The notes below the pieces were generated by a model that did no database searches, was not told the DNA's origin, and saw only the letters and a program-made list of their open reading frames with translations. This document shows, piece after piece, positions 48,743-57,743 of a DNA stretch of 64,000 bases. Each line of letters opens with the position of its first letter. Within the stretch, counting starts at the first letter, position 1. The position numbers were made by a program, and so were the translations under genes. Origin of the DNA: Denitrobaculum tricleocarpae (GTDB lineage Bacteria > Pseudomonadota > Alphaproteobacteria > Kiloniellales > Kiloniellaceae); NCBI RefSeq assembly GCF_007004665.1, contig NZ_ML660052.1, forward strand, positions 62,001 to 126,000. Direction: 5' to 3'.

Positions 48743-49606
48743 CTATTGCCAGCCCGAATCGAGCAGGCGGGCTTCCGCTTCGTCGTCCAGGGGCTCGTCC
48801 TTCATGATCCCGTTCAGGAAGCTTTCCAGTACGCTGTCGGTCTGCCCCGACGCCGGGCTGTAGCCGCCGCTCGCCGGGATTTCCTGAACCACCGCGATCT
48901 GCTGGGTCCAGGCGCCGTCGTCGCCGCGGCAGGCCACGCCGGTCAGGTCCTGGCTGCCGCTCACGTTGCTGCTGGTGATCCGGTACTCCCGGCAGTGGCG
49001 GTCGTTGTTGTCGACGAAGCTCAGCAGGGGCTCGATCTGGTTTTTGGTCAGACCGTCCCCGGAGACCTCTTCGAGGCTCTGCAGGCTGGGGCTGCGCTCC
49101 AGCGCGGCGTGCAGGACGGAAGACTGGGGGATCGTTCCCGCGGCGATTACGTCGGGGGCGGAGGGCGCGGTGAAATTCGACAGACCGAACCCACCGCCGA
49201 TCCCGATGATCAGTGCCAGCGACGCGGCCAGGGGCAGGGCGAAGCGGCGGACCGTGCCCGGCTCTTCGATAGCTGTGACATTTGTATGTCTTTTCGTTTC
49301 CCGCGCGGCCCGGATTTGGGACAGATCGGCGATATTCGAGCTCTCTGCTGCGGGTGCCCCGGGGGCTTCCGGCGCGGCCTCTTCGGATCGGGGTTCTTCG
49401 AAGAGTTTCAGCAGGCGCTCGGGCACCTCTTCCTGCATCGGGTCGTCGAAGGCCTCACCGGCCAGACGGGCAGCCTCTTGAAATTTATGGACAATTTCCC
49501 GGGCGACCGGATCGTCTTTCAACGCGGCCTCGACCTCGGCGGCGGTCTTTTCGTCCAGTTCGCCGTCCGAGTAGGCGATCAGCGTCTCGTCATTGAGCTT
49601 AACCAT
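48743..49606 (-). CDS. Anti-sigma factor, single-pass membrane protein
   Basis: About 287 aa. N-terminal cytoplasmic anti-sigma domain (VKLNDETLIAYSDGELDEKTAAEVEAALKDDPVAREIV), a long linker, one membrane segment (FALPLAASLALIIGIGGGFGL, about 125-145) and a periplasmic sensor domain with two cysteines (HCREYRI and VACRGDD). It lacks the zinc HxxxCxxC motif of redox anti-sigma factors. The sigma gene upstream overlaps its start by 8 bp. A periplasmic signal, perhaps redox or substrate, would release the sigma factor. Confidence 0.88.
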   Translation of the reverse strand: MVKLNDETLIAYSDGELDEKTAAEVEAALKDDPVAREIVHKFQEAARLAGEAFDDPMQEEVPERLLKLFEEPRSEEAAPEAPGAPAAESSNIADLSQIRAARETKRHTNVTAIEEPGTVRRFALPLAASLALIIGIGGGFGLSNFTAPSAPDVIAAGTIPQSSVLHAALERSPSLQSLEEVSGDGLTKNQIEPLLSFVDNNDRHCREYRITSSNVSGSQDLTGVACRGDDGAWTQQIAVVQEIPASGGYSPASGQTDSVLESFLNGIMKDEPLDDEAEARLLDSGWQ

Positions 49607-50135
49607 TGTTCGGTTCCAGGCTTGGGATGGGAGCGATGTTCGCGGTGGTTTCGTACGCGACTTCGTAGAGTCTGCGCCGCGCGCGCGCCAGGCGGCTGGT
49701 GATAGTTCCGACTGGAACATCAAGGATTTGCGCCGCTTCCTTGTAGGATCGGCCGTCGATGGAGACCAGGGTCAGGACCAGCCGCTGCTCCTCCGGCAGC
49801 TCCTCGACCGCGCTGCGCACGCGTTTCAGCGTCAGGCGCGCTTCCATGGCGCGCTCGCCGTCTTCGCCGGCAACGTCGCCCGCGGTCTCCAGGTCGATTT
49901 TGTGGCCCCTGACTTTCTTTGCCCGCATCTGATCTATCCATATCGTCTGCATAATCCGAAACATCCAGCTATCCAGCCGGGTGCCTTTTTGCCATTGATC
50001 CAAACGGCTTAGCGCCCGCTCACAGGCGGCTTGCACCAGATCGTCCCCAAGATCCGTCGATCCCGTGAGAGCGTAGGCAAAGCGCCGTAAACGCGGCAGC
50101 ATGGCCACCATTTCTTGTTTGGTCTCTTGCGTCAC
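49599..50135 (-). CDS. ECF-family RNA polymerase sigma factor
   Basis: A 178 aa sigma-70 family protein with region 2 (MLPRLRRFAYALTGSTDLGDDLVQAACERALSRLDQW...SWMFRIMQTIWIDQMRAKK) and region 4 (VEELPEEQRLVLTLVSIDGRSYKEAAQILDVPVGTITSRLARARRRL). It is transcribed with its anti-sigma factor and the toroid-like gene. It is divergent to the subtilase gene, whose expression it may control. The C-terminal tail (SLEPNNG) is free of a known recognition motif. Confidence 0.93.
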   Translation of the reverse strand: MTQETKQEMVAMLPRLRRFAYALTGSTDLGDDLVQAACERALSRLDQWQKGTRLDSWMFRIMQTIWIDQMRAKKVRGHKIDLETAGDVAGEDGERAMEARLTLKRVRSAVEELPEEQRLVLTLVSIDGRSYKEAAQILDVPVGTITSRLARARRRLYEVAYETTANIAPIPSLEPNNG

Positions 50136-50186
50136 AGGTCAAACAATCCGGTTGTGATATTCAGACAACGGGCTAAATCCGATTTT

Positions 50187-50209
50187 CTTCCCGCTCCGGG
50201 AAATTTTTT
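50187..50209 (+). terminator. Hairpin with T run between sigma and subtilase genes
   Basis: TTCCCG CTC CGGGAA followed by A and seven T on the plus strand forms a short intrinsic-terminator-like element 160-180 bases upstream of the subtilase start. It could attenuate leader transcription; no plus-strand gene ends here. Confidence 0.4.
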
Positions 50210-50370
50210 TCGGATTTTTCCTCACTCTGCACTTTTGCTGCCGTAAACATCAAAAAAAATCAGACTTATGGGAAGGTTTTCTCCCGCCGGACGTTGTAGC
50301 ATTGTAAGTGCTGTTTAAGCATGTCCGACGTAGCGGCCATGTTCGTCAAATTCGGTTCCATGATCGAGAA

Positions 50371-51804
50371 ATGATGATGTCTCTTTTCAAACTCACGCGT
50401 TTTCTGATTGTCCTGCTGATTGCTTTTGCGTTGGTCGCGCCGTTACGCCCTCAATCCTTCTTGACGGACGGCGAGAGTATCCTCTTCCCCGCTGCGATGG
50501 CGGACGATGATGACGATGATGACGACGATGACGACGACGACGACGACGATGACGACGACGACGACGACGATGACGACGACGATGATGACGATGATGACGA
50601 TGATGACGACGACGATGATGACGAAGATGATGATGATGGCGAAGATGACGATGAGGAAGACGAACAGTCTTCCGGCGAGACTGACGGTGAGGGATACTCT
50701 TTCGAACCTGATGAAGTTCTAGCGGTAAACTCCGATGCTCAGGACCTGCAGCGCGCAGCGGATCTCGGATTTGTCGTGCGGTCTCAGTCGATCCTGAACC
50801 GCTTTGGGCTGGTGGTCACGCGCCTTGGTTTGCCGCCGCAGACCGATGCGATCGAAGCCCGGAATCTACTGGCGAACAACGTGCCGGGCATCTACGAGCT
50901 CAATCATCTCTATCGGGTCGGTAATGACGCCCGGACGGAGTTGGCCACGCAGATCGGGGCTGAGGCCTGCGGTTCGGATCTGTGTTTGGGAAGGGCGATG
51001 ATCGGCTGGAACAACGCGGCTGGCAGCTGCGGCGCCGGCGTGCGAGTCGGCATGGTGGACACCACCGTGAATCTAAATCATAAGGCTTTGCAGAACAGCA
51101 ACATTACACGGCGCAGTTTCATCGAACCGGATCAGATCGTTGCGGTCGATGGTCACGGGACTGCGATTGCCGCCCTGATGGTTTCGACCGATCCGTCAGG
51201 CGTCCGCGGGCTTATGCCGGCCGCCGAGCTCTTTGCCGCCAATGCCTTTTATCAGGATGAGAAGGGAGGTTCGGCGGCGAATGTCGTCTCCCTGCTCGCC
51301 AGCCTGAACTGGCTGGCATCGCAGAATGTTGCGGTCATCAATATGAGCCTTGCCGGTCCGCCCAACATTGCATTGGGCGCGACGATCAAAAGGCTTGAGA
51401 ACGCGGGTGTATTGGTCGTTGCCGCTGCGGGGAACGGAGGTCCGGCCGCACCAACGGCTTATCCTGCCGGTTACGAGACCGTTGTTGCCGTGACGGCGGT
51501 TGACAGCAGGCGGCGTCCTTATCGGCGCGCGAATCGCGGTGATTACCTCTCGCTCGCCGCGCCCGGCGTGAAGATCTGGGCGGCCAGCGACAACTCGGAT
51601 GGCAAGTTCCATTACGGCACATCCTTCGCGGCGCCCTTTGTGACCGCAATTGCGGCGGGGATGATCAGTCCGGGGCAAAAGATCGACCCGGACAATCTTC
51701 GCCGGAGACTGCGTGAGGGAACGGTCGATCTGGGTGCGCGCGGGAAGGACCCGATCTTCGGTTGGGGATTGATCCAGAGCGGGGACATTTGCCCCGGTCG
51801 CTAG
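50371..51804 (+). CDS. Subtilase (S8) with signal peptide and a 40-residue poly-Asp tract
   Basis: A 477 aa exported serine protease. Signal peptide (MMSLFKLTRFLIVLLIAFALVA), then 40 consecutive Asp (residues 45-84, coded by alternating GAC/GAT, 50503-50622), a further acidic stretch, a propeptide-like region and the catalytic domain with Asp230 (GMVDTTVNL), His262 (VDGHGTAIAALM) and Ser418 (YGTSFAAPF). No C-terminal anchor is seen. The poly-Asp part may bind calcium or cell-surface cations and keep the zymogen soluble. Three in-frame ATGs (50371-50377) are equal start candidates. It is divergent to the ECF sigma operon. Confidence 0.93.
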   Translation: MMMSLFKLTRFLIVLLIAFALVAPLRPQSFLTDGESILFPAAMADDDDDDDDDDDDDDDDDDDDDDDDDDDDDDDDDDDDDDDDEDDDDGEDDDEEDEQSSGETDGEGYSFEPDEVLAVNSDAQDLQRAADLGFVVRSQSILNRFGLVVTRLGLPPQTDAIEARNLLANNVPGIYELNHLYRVGNDARTELATQIGAEACGSDLCLGRAMIGWNNAAGSCGAGVRVGMVDTTVNLNHKALQNSNITRRSFIEPDQIVAVDGHGTAIAALMVSTDPSGVRGLMPAAELFAANAFYQDEKGGSAANVVSLLASLNWLASQNVAVINMSLAGPPNIALGATIKRLENAGVLVVAAAGNGGPAAPTAYPAGYETVVAVTAVDSRRRPYRRANRGDYLSLAAPGVKIWAASDNSDGKFHYGTSFAAPFVTAIAAGMISPGQKIDPDNLRRRLREGTVDLGARGKDPIFGWGLIQSGDICPGR

Positions 51805-51949
51805 CAGGCCGCAGGAAATTGCGATTGCCGGGCGGACGTCCGCGCCGTCTGGGTGACCCGCGAGCTGAAACTCGGTTATGATCCCGGCCTCTCGTCCGAG
51901 TCGTCTGTCAGACACTTCATCAGTGACCTTCAAATACCGGGAAAGCCTT

Positions 51950-54160
51950 ATGATACCCCTTATCGGATACTGCGACCGCCTGTCTGGCCGGCCTGGCGAC
52001 AAGATCGAGTTCAAGGTCAGTTCCACCGAGACGGAGCCATATAAAGCGTGGCTTGTCCGGAGTGTGTCGGCGGATCCCAACCCCGCCGGACCGGGAATTA
52101 TTGAGGAAGAGATTGCCGTGGATTTTGCGGGTGCCTATCCCTCGCGGATCCAGCCCTTTTTTCCAGGGTCTTACGCGCGTATTACACCCCGGCGTGCCGC
52201 GCCTGCCATCCGGAGCTTTACCGTGGCGGCCAATATCTGGCCGACTCTTCCTGGCAACGGCAGGGAGCAGGCGGTGTTTTCCTGGAACAGCGCCCGATCC
52301 GAGGATGGCTTCGTCCTGATGCTCGATGCCGACGGGCGCCCCTCGGTCCGGATTGGGGATGCCCGGGGTCATGCCGTGACGGCCTCTACGGACCGGGCGG
52401 TGAAGAACCGCGCCTGGGTCAGAATCTGGGCCAGCTTCGATGCGGATGAAAAGAGACTTGAGGTTGGTGTCGCACCACTGGAAAACGCCGCGCGCCCCGC
52501 AGAACGCAGTGCCTTGACTGTTGCGGGCTTCGAACCTGCGGCACCAGACAGCGATCTTCTGATTGCTGCCATGGCAGGCGGCGCACGGAGCGATGCTGTA
52601 ACAGGCTGTTTCAACGGCAAGATTGAAGCTCCTGTCCTGTTTGGCCGTGCAGTGACGCCCGAGGAGATGGCGGGTCTTGGTGGCGGCCCGGCGGAGGGCG
52701 TGCTGGCACAGTGGGATTTCGCGCGCGGAACCACGGGAACCGGGATCGAGGACATCGGCCCATCGGGTCTGCATGGGGAACTCGTCAATCTGCCCGCGCG
52801 GGCTATGACCGGATCCAACTGGACGGCGCGTGAGATGTGCTGGCGTCACGCGCCTGCGGAATACGGCGCGATTCACTTTCATGACGACGATATCTATGAC
52901 TTCGGCTGGGAAACGGATTTTACCTTCGAGATTCCCGAGACTCTCAAACCGGGCATCTACGCGGCACGGCTGAGCTGCAACGGCCAGGAAGATGCCATCC
53001 CCTTTTTCGTGCTGCCGCCAAAAGGCCGCCGCCAGGCGGATCTCTGTGTTCTGGTCTCGACCTTCACTTACTCGGTCTACGGCAATCACGCCCGTCCGGA
53101 TTTTGAAGCGAGCTGGAAAGACCGCTTTGCGACCTGGAACGCCTATCCCTGGAATCCTGCAGAGCATTTGGAGTATGGACTCTCCACCTACAACTTCCAC
53201 AGTGACGGCAGCGGGATCTGTCACGCCTCTCACCGGCGTCCCCTCATGAACCTGCGGCCCGGCTATGTCACTTACGGTTATGGCGAAAGCTCAGGTTTGC
53301 GACACTTTCAGGCCGATAGTCACCTGATCGCCTGGTTGGAAGCCAAGGGCCTCGACTACGACATCGTGACCGATCAGGAGCTGCATGACGAGGGAGTCTC
53401 GGCCATCGACGGCTATGCCGCCGTCACCACCGGCAGCCACCCGGAGTATCACACCCGCGAGACCTTGGACGCGCTTACGGACTACCGGGACCAGGGCGGC
53501 AAGCTGCTCTATCTCGGCGGCAACGGATTTTACTGGCGGGTTGCACTGCATGAAAGCGAACCAGGTGCCATTGAGATCCGCCGGGCAGAAGGTGGAATTC
53601 GGGCCTGGGCTGCGGAGCCCGGCGAGTATTTCAATGCTTTTGACGGTGCCTACGGGGGACTTTGGCGCCGAAGCGGACGACCGCCTCAAAAGATTGCCGG
53701 TGTCGGCTTCTCCGCCCAGGGGCAATTTGAGGGGTCCTACTACCGGCGCAATAGGAAGAACCCGCCGCCAAGCGCCGCCTGGGTCTTTGAGGGGATCGAG
53801 GATGAAATCCTCGGGGACTTCGGCCTGTCCGGAGGCGGTGCGGCGGGTTTCGAGCTCGACCGTGCCGACGTCCGTCTCGGCTCACCTGAAAACATCGAGA
53901 TTCTGGCCAGCTCGGAGGGCCACAGCGACGCTTTTGTCCTGGTTCCCGAAGAGCAACTGACGCACATCACCAATTGGCCCGGAGAGCCGGTCGAGCATCT
54001 CTTGCGGGCCGACATGACCTATTTCGAGTTGCCGGGGGGTGGCGCGGTTTTCTCGACCGGGTCCATCACCTTTTGCGGGAGCCTGCCCCACAACAACTTC
54101 GAAAACAATATCTCCAGATTGCTCGAGAACGTCATTCGGCACTTCCTGAAAAAGGCTTGA
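51950..54160 (+). CDS. N,N-dimethylformamidase large-subunit-like protein
   Basis: A 736 aa protein similar to the beta (large) subunit of N,N-dimethylformamidase, which hydrolyses DMF to dimethylamine and formate. It starts IPLIGYCDRLSGRPGDKIEFKVSS, contains a LamG/concanavalin-like middle (AQWDFARGTTGTGIEDIGPSGLHGELVN) and ends with the catalytic region (LCVLVSTFTYSVYGNHARPDF, YLGGNGFYWRVAL, VFSTGSITFCGSLPHNNF). The small subunit gene is absent nearby. The ATG at 51950 begins the conserved part; earlier starts only add a non-conserved leader. Other amide substrates are possible. Confidence 0.85.
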   Translation: MIPLIGYCDRLSGRPGDKIEFKVSSTETEPYKAWLVRSVSADPNPAGPGIIEEEIAVDFAGAYPSRIQPFFPGSYARITPRRAAPAIRSFTVAANIWPTLPGNGREQAVFSWNSARSEDGFVLMLDADGRPSVRIGDARGHAVTASTDRAVKNRAWVRIWASFDADEKRLEVGVAPLENAARPAERSALTVAGFEPAAPDSDLLIAAMAGGARSDAVTGCFNGKIEAPVLFGRAVTPEEMAGLGGGPAEGVLAQWDFARGTTGTGIEDIGPSGLHGELVNLPARAMTGSNWTAREMCWRHAPAEYGAIHFHDDDIYDFGWETDFTFEIPETLKPGIYAARLSCNGQEDAIPFFVLPPKGRRQADLCVLVSTFTYSVYGNHARPDFEASWKDRFATWNAYPWNPAEHLEYGLSTYNFHSDGSGICHASHRRPLMNLRPGYVTYGYGESSGLRHFQADSHLIAWLEAKGLDYDIVTDQELHDEGVSAIDGYAAVTTGSHPEYHTRETLDALTDYRDQGGKLLYLGGNGFYWRVALHESEPGAIEIRRAEGGIRAWAAEPGEYFNAFDGAYGGLWRRSGRPPQKIAGVGFSAQGQFEGSYYRRNRKNPPPSAAWVFEGIEDEILGDFGLSGGGAAGFELDRADVRLGSPENIEILASSEGHSDAFVLVPEEQLTHITNWPGEPVEHLLRADMTYFELPGGGAVFSTGSITFCGSLPHNNFENNISRLLENVIRHFLKKA

Positions 54161-54179
54161 AGAAGCTTTCTATCCGATT

Positions 54180-54219
54180 GGCCCTGCCGGTTCTCCAGAA
54201 ATGGCTCTTGGGCAGGGCC
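54180..54219 (+). terminator. Hairpin after the formamidase-like gene
   Basis: GGCCCTGCC/GGCAGGGCC, a 9 bp stem with a 22 nt loop, lies 20 bases behind the stop and is followed by ACTTTA. It may partly end transcription before the molybdopterin enzyme gene. Confidence 0.55.
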
Positions 54220-54269
54220 ACTTTACGGCTGTAGCTTGCTCATTCTTAAGCCGCGAGGAAGCCTGAGTC

Positions 54270-56327
54270 ATGAGCAGCCAAGAGACCGTTACGACCAAGC
54301 CGTCCATTTGCCCCCTGGATTGTCCGGACACCTGTAGCCTGTCGGTCGAGACCGACGGTCATAGGGTGCTCAAGGTGCGGGGCTCCGAAGCAAATCCTTA
54401 CACGGCCGGTGTTATCTGCAAGAAAGTCTCGAGTTCCTACCCGGATTTTGTTCATGGCGAACGCAGATTGACGACACCGCTGCGTCGGACCGGCCCGCGC
54501 GGTAGCGGCGAATACTGCCCGGTCTCCTGGGAAGAGGCGCTTGATCTGGTCTATGAGCGCGTTGTGCCGGTGATCGGCACTGACGGTCCGCAAGCTGTCG
54601 TGCCTTTGAATTATGCCGGACCGCACGGCCAGATCGCCGGCGGTTCCATGGACCGGCGTTTCTTCCATAAACTGGGCGCCAGCCTTGTCGATCGCGGCCC
54701 GCTTTGCGGCGGCGTGCGCGGAGCGGCTTACACCAGTGTCTTTGGGGCAGCGCCAGGAATGCCACCGGAGCAGGCGCGTCATGCGGACCTCATCGTCGTG
54801 GTCGGCAACAATGTGACGGTGTCCAATCTGCACTTTGCGCGCGCGATCAAGGCAGCCCGCCAGGAGAACGGCGCCCTGTCGATCGTCATTGATCCAAAGC
54901 GGACGAAAATCGCGGCACAGGCCGATCTTTTCCTCCAGATCAAGCCCGGGACCGACGTGGTCCTGTTCCTCGCGCTGACTGCCGAGCTTGAGCGGCGCGG
55001 CGCCTTCGATCAAGCCTTCATCGATCAATGGGTCGAGGGCGTTGACGCCTACATGGAGGAGGCGCGAAAGATCAGTCTGGCCGAGGCCTGCGATGTTTGC
55101 GGTCTCTCGATGGCCGAGGTCGAGCGTTTCATCGAGCTCTATACCGCAGCTGGTAGGGTTGCACTATCGGTCGGCAATGGACCGGAGCGAGGACACAGCG
55201 GTGGTTCGTCGATCCGGTCCGCCATGGCACTGCAAGCCCTGACCGGCCAGTTCGGCCGCCTGGGGGCGGGCGTTTTCGCTAAGCCGGGATTCGCGTTTCC
55301 CGCGACACCGGCGAAGCTGCAGCGGCCCGATCTTGTGCCGGAGGGGACGCGGACGCTCAACATCGTGGATATTCCGCGGCATCTCCTGACGGACGATATC
55401 GACCCGCCGATACGCGCCGTGTTCCTCTATAATCACAATGCGGTTTGCACCCATCCCGATCAGAACCGCCTGCGGACGGCGCTCAGCCGCGAGGAGATTT
55501 TCATTGTCGGCTGTGATGTCGAGATGAATGACAGCATGGCCTTCGCCGATGTGATCCTGCCTGCGGCCACACACTTTGAATACGACGATATCTATTCGGC
55601 CTATGGACAGGCCTACCTGCAGCGGGCCGAAGCTGTGATTCCGCCGGTCGGTCAGGCCCTGCCGAACAGTGAGATCTTCCGGCGCCTGGCTGCACGCTTC
55701 GGCTTTGACGACCCGATGTTCAAGGCAAGTGACGCGGAGTTGATGGACGACGCCTTCGATCCCGCGGATCCGCGGCTGGCGGGGCAACGGCCCAGCCAAC
55801 TGCCACTCGATGGCGCCCTTGCCATGACCAGCAACGGCGGCGACGAGCTCATCATGTGCGAGAGCGTTGTGCCCGCGACGGCAAGCGGTAAGATCGAGCT
55901 CTTCTCTCAAGATCTTGAGACGCAGTTTGGCTACGGCGTGCCCAGATACGAGGCTGTACCGGCGACCTATCCTCTGGCCCTGATCTCGCCGTCTTCCTCC
56001 AAGCGCACAAATGCCACCTTCGGCGGTCAAGCCGAATCCCGGGGACCCGAGCGCCTGGAAATCCATGAGCTTGACGCCGCGGCACGCGGGATCGAACAGG
56101 GCGACAGAGTGACGATCTGGAACGATCTTGGCAAAGTCACGCTCATCGCCGAGATCAGTGATGACGTCCAGCCCGGCGTGCTCTATTCGGCGAAGGGAAC
56201 CTGGCTGAGCACGAGCGAAACCGGCCAAACGGTCAACGCCCTGATTTCGGCGGACCTCAAAACCGATATCATGGACGGCGCCTGCTACAACGATACCTAC
56301 GTCGAGGTGGCTGCATGCAGTGCTTGA
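54270..56327 (+). CDS. Molybdopterin-dependent oxidoreductase (DMSO reductase/formate dehydrogenase superfamily)
   Basis: A 685 aa cytoplasmic molybdenum or tungsten enzyme without Tat signal. N-terminal [4Fe-4S] site: Cys14, Cys18, Cys22 and Cys50 (CPLDCPDTC ... VICKK). The molybdopterin parts follow (LIVVVGNNVTVSN; VSGNGPERGHSG-like SVGNGPERGHSGG; FLYNHNAVCTHPD) and a C-terminal aspartate-decarboxylase-like domain (LALISPSSSKRTNATFGG, RLEIHELDAAARGIEQGD). Substrate unknown; formate, produced by the gene upstream, or an organic acid or thiol are possible. It lies 109 bp after the formamidase-like gene on the same strand. Confidence 0.88.
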   Translation: MSSQETVTTKPSICPLDCPDTCSLSVETDGHRVLKVRGSEANPYTAGVICKKVSSSYPDFVHGERRLTTPLRRTGPRGSGEYCPVSWEEALDLVYERVVPVIGTDGPQAVVPLNYAGPHGQIAGGSMDRRFFHKLGASLVDRGPLCGGVRGAAYTSVFGAAPGMPPEQARHADLIVVVGNNVTVSNLHFARAIKAARQENGALSIVIDPKRTKIAAQADLFLQIKPGTDVVLFLALTAELERRGAFDQAFIDQWVEGVDAYMEEARKISLAEACDVCGLSMAEVERFIELYTAAGRVALSVGNGPERGHSGGSSIRSAMALQALTGQFGRLGAGVFAKPGFAFPATPAKLQRPDLVPEGTRTLNIVDIPRHLLTDDIDPPIRAVFLYNHNAVCTHPDQNRLRTALSREEIFIVGCDVEMNDSMAFADVILPAATHFEYDDIYSAYGQAYLQRAEAVIPPVGQALPNSEIFRRLAARFGFDDPMFKASDAELMDDAFDPADPRLAGQRPSQLPLDGALAMTSNGGDELIMCESVVPATASGKIELFSQDLETQFGYGVPRYEAVPATYPLALISPSSSKRTNATFGGQAESRGPERLEIHELDAAARGIEQGDRVTIWNDLGKVTLIAEISDDVQPGVLYSAKGTWLSTSETGQTVNALISADLKTDIMDGACYNDTYVEVAACSA

Positions 56328-56374
56328 CCTCTTGCCGGCTCAAAAGGACGTCCGGGCGTAAAGACATACGCTAG

Positions 56375-56670
56375 GTTGAGGACTCCTATTCCTTGATGGT
56401 CTTGATCGTGTTTTGCCTGGTTTTAGGCAGGAGAGGTCTCGAAAGCGGGCCCGTAGGCCCGGTGAGAGGGCTCGACGCCCCTAGAACCAGGCAAAACACG
56501 ACCCCAAAGGGGCGGCAAGATTATGAGTTCTGGGAACCACGTTCTGGGCAGCGTCGTGTCGTCAGTCCAATTCTGGCTAAGCACGATGCTACAGCATCGC
56601 TCCATTCCTAACTCCTTGCCAGAAAATATAATTTTGTCGTCAAGACCGTCAAAGAATAGGAGTTCCCAAC
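56375..56670. mobile_element. Second MITE-like foldback element, with CTAG target duplication
   Basis: A 296 bp segment with 31 bp terminal inverted repeats (27 of 31 matching, GTTGAGGACTCCTATTC / GTTGGGAACTCCTATTC). An internal inverted repeat CGTGTTTTGCCTGGTT (56407-56422) pairs with AACCAGGCAAAACACG (56485-56500). No coding sequence. Both ends are flanked by CTAG (56371-56374 and 56671-56674), the expected target duplication. The right CTAG contains the stop codon of the LysR gene. This is a different family from the element at 21.5 kb. Confidence 0.88.
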
Positions 56671-57555
56671 CTAGTTCTCCACAGCAAGGCTCACCGCGTT
56701 GGTCAAGGCGCTGTGAATCTTCGCGCGGATGTTCTCTTTTTGCATGGCGCTGCGCGAGAGCAGTCCGATGGTGCGGTATGTCGGCGGCGCGCCGAATTCC
56801 AGAGTGCGCAGTCTAGGTGAGAAGGGAATCCGCATGCCGGTGTCGGGAATGATCGAAGCACCGAAGCCGGCGGCAACCATCATGCAGATCGACTCAATGG
56901 ATTCGATCTCGGCCCGTGTGTCCATCGATATGCCCATTTCCTCCAGGCGATTCTCGATGAGCGGTGCCGCCCAGGCGCCCCGGTTAAAGCGGATGTAGGG
57001 GTGTGTGCCGAAGACGTCGCGAACGTCTTTTTCTGTAGAATCGGGCGGTGCGACGACAACGATTTTCTGACGTGTCACCGGTTGCCAGTCCAGATCGACC
57101 TGCAGGTTTGCGGGTTCGCTGATCAGGGCGGCGTCGATCTCGCTTTTGCGGACCTGCTCGGCCAGAGCGCCCGACAAACCCGAGATCACGTTCAGGGTCA
57201 GGCGTGGTTCGCGCTCGGTGAGAAGCATAACCGCGCGCGGGAGAATATTCGTCAGAGTTGTAGGTACAGCCCCCAGGCGGAAAACGCCGGAGTAGGGTTG
57301 GGTTTCCGCCAAGGCATCCTGAATACCATCGTAATGGCGCAGAATTTCACGCGCTTTCGCTAAAACGATCTGTCCGGACGCAGTCAGGTGCAGGGGACGG
57401 TGGCTGCGGTCAAAGAGCGCTGTCCCGAGTGTTTTTTCCAGAGCATTGACTTGCATGCTTACCGCAGATTGTGTGAGATGAAGAGCATCCGCCGCAGCGC
57501 TGAAGGAGCCGTGCTGACTGGCGGCAACCAAGGCTTTGAACTGTTTGATGGACAC
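56671..57555 (-). CDS. LysR-family transcriptional regulator of the tct/sau genes
   Basis: A 294 aa LysR protein: HTH (ALVAASQHGSFSAAADALHLTQSAVSMQVNALEKTLGTALFDR) and effector domain (GVFRLGAVPTTLTNILPRAVMLL). It is divergent from tctC over 188 bp, so it probably activates the transporter and catabolic genes in response to the substrate. Its stop TAG lies in the CTAG flank of the MITE-like element. The last residues (NAVSLAVEN) are normal for the family. Confidence 0.92.
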   Translation of the reverse strand: MSIKQFKALVAASQHGSFSAAADALHLTQSAVSMQVNALEKTLGTALFDRSHRPLHLTASGQIVLAKAREILRHYDGIQDALAETQPYSGVFRLGAVPTTLTNILPRAVMLLTEREPRLTLNVISGLSGALAEQVRKSEIDAALISEPANLQVDLDWQPVTRQKIVVVAPPDSTEKDVRDVFGTHPYIRFNRGAWAAPLIENRLEEMGISMDTRAEIESIESICMMVAAGFGASIIPDTGMRIPFSPRLRTLEFGAPPTYRTIGLLSRSAMQKENIRAKIHSALTNAVSLAVEN

Positions 57556-57743
57556 TTTTGATTCTCACTACAACACCAAAAAACCTGATGATAATGGAAC
57601 AAAAATCCGCTTTGTAGAAGAAAAATTGCTGCTATCCTGAGGGCGTTTTTGGGCGAACTAAATCGATGAGTTGTATTTTGAATTAACAAAAAAGAAACGA
57701 AATCAGGTTGAGCCTTACCTGAGAAACAAATGGGGAGATAAAC

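Noticed and set aside
50503-50722. A Met/Thr-repeat frame (MMTMMTTMTT...) in the poly-Asp tract
   Set aside because: It is the shifted reading of the GAC/GAT repeats and has no independent start signal.
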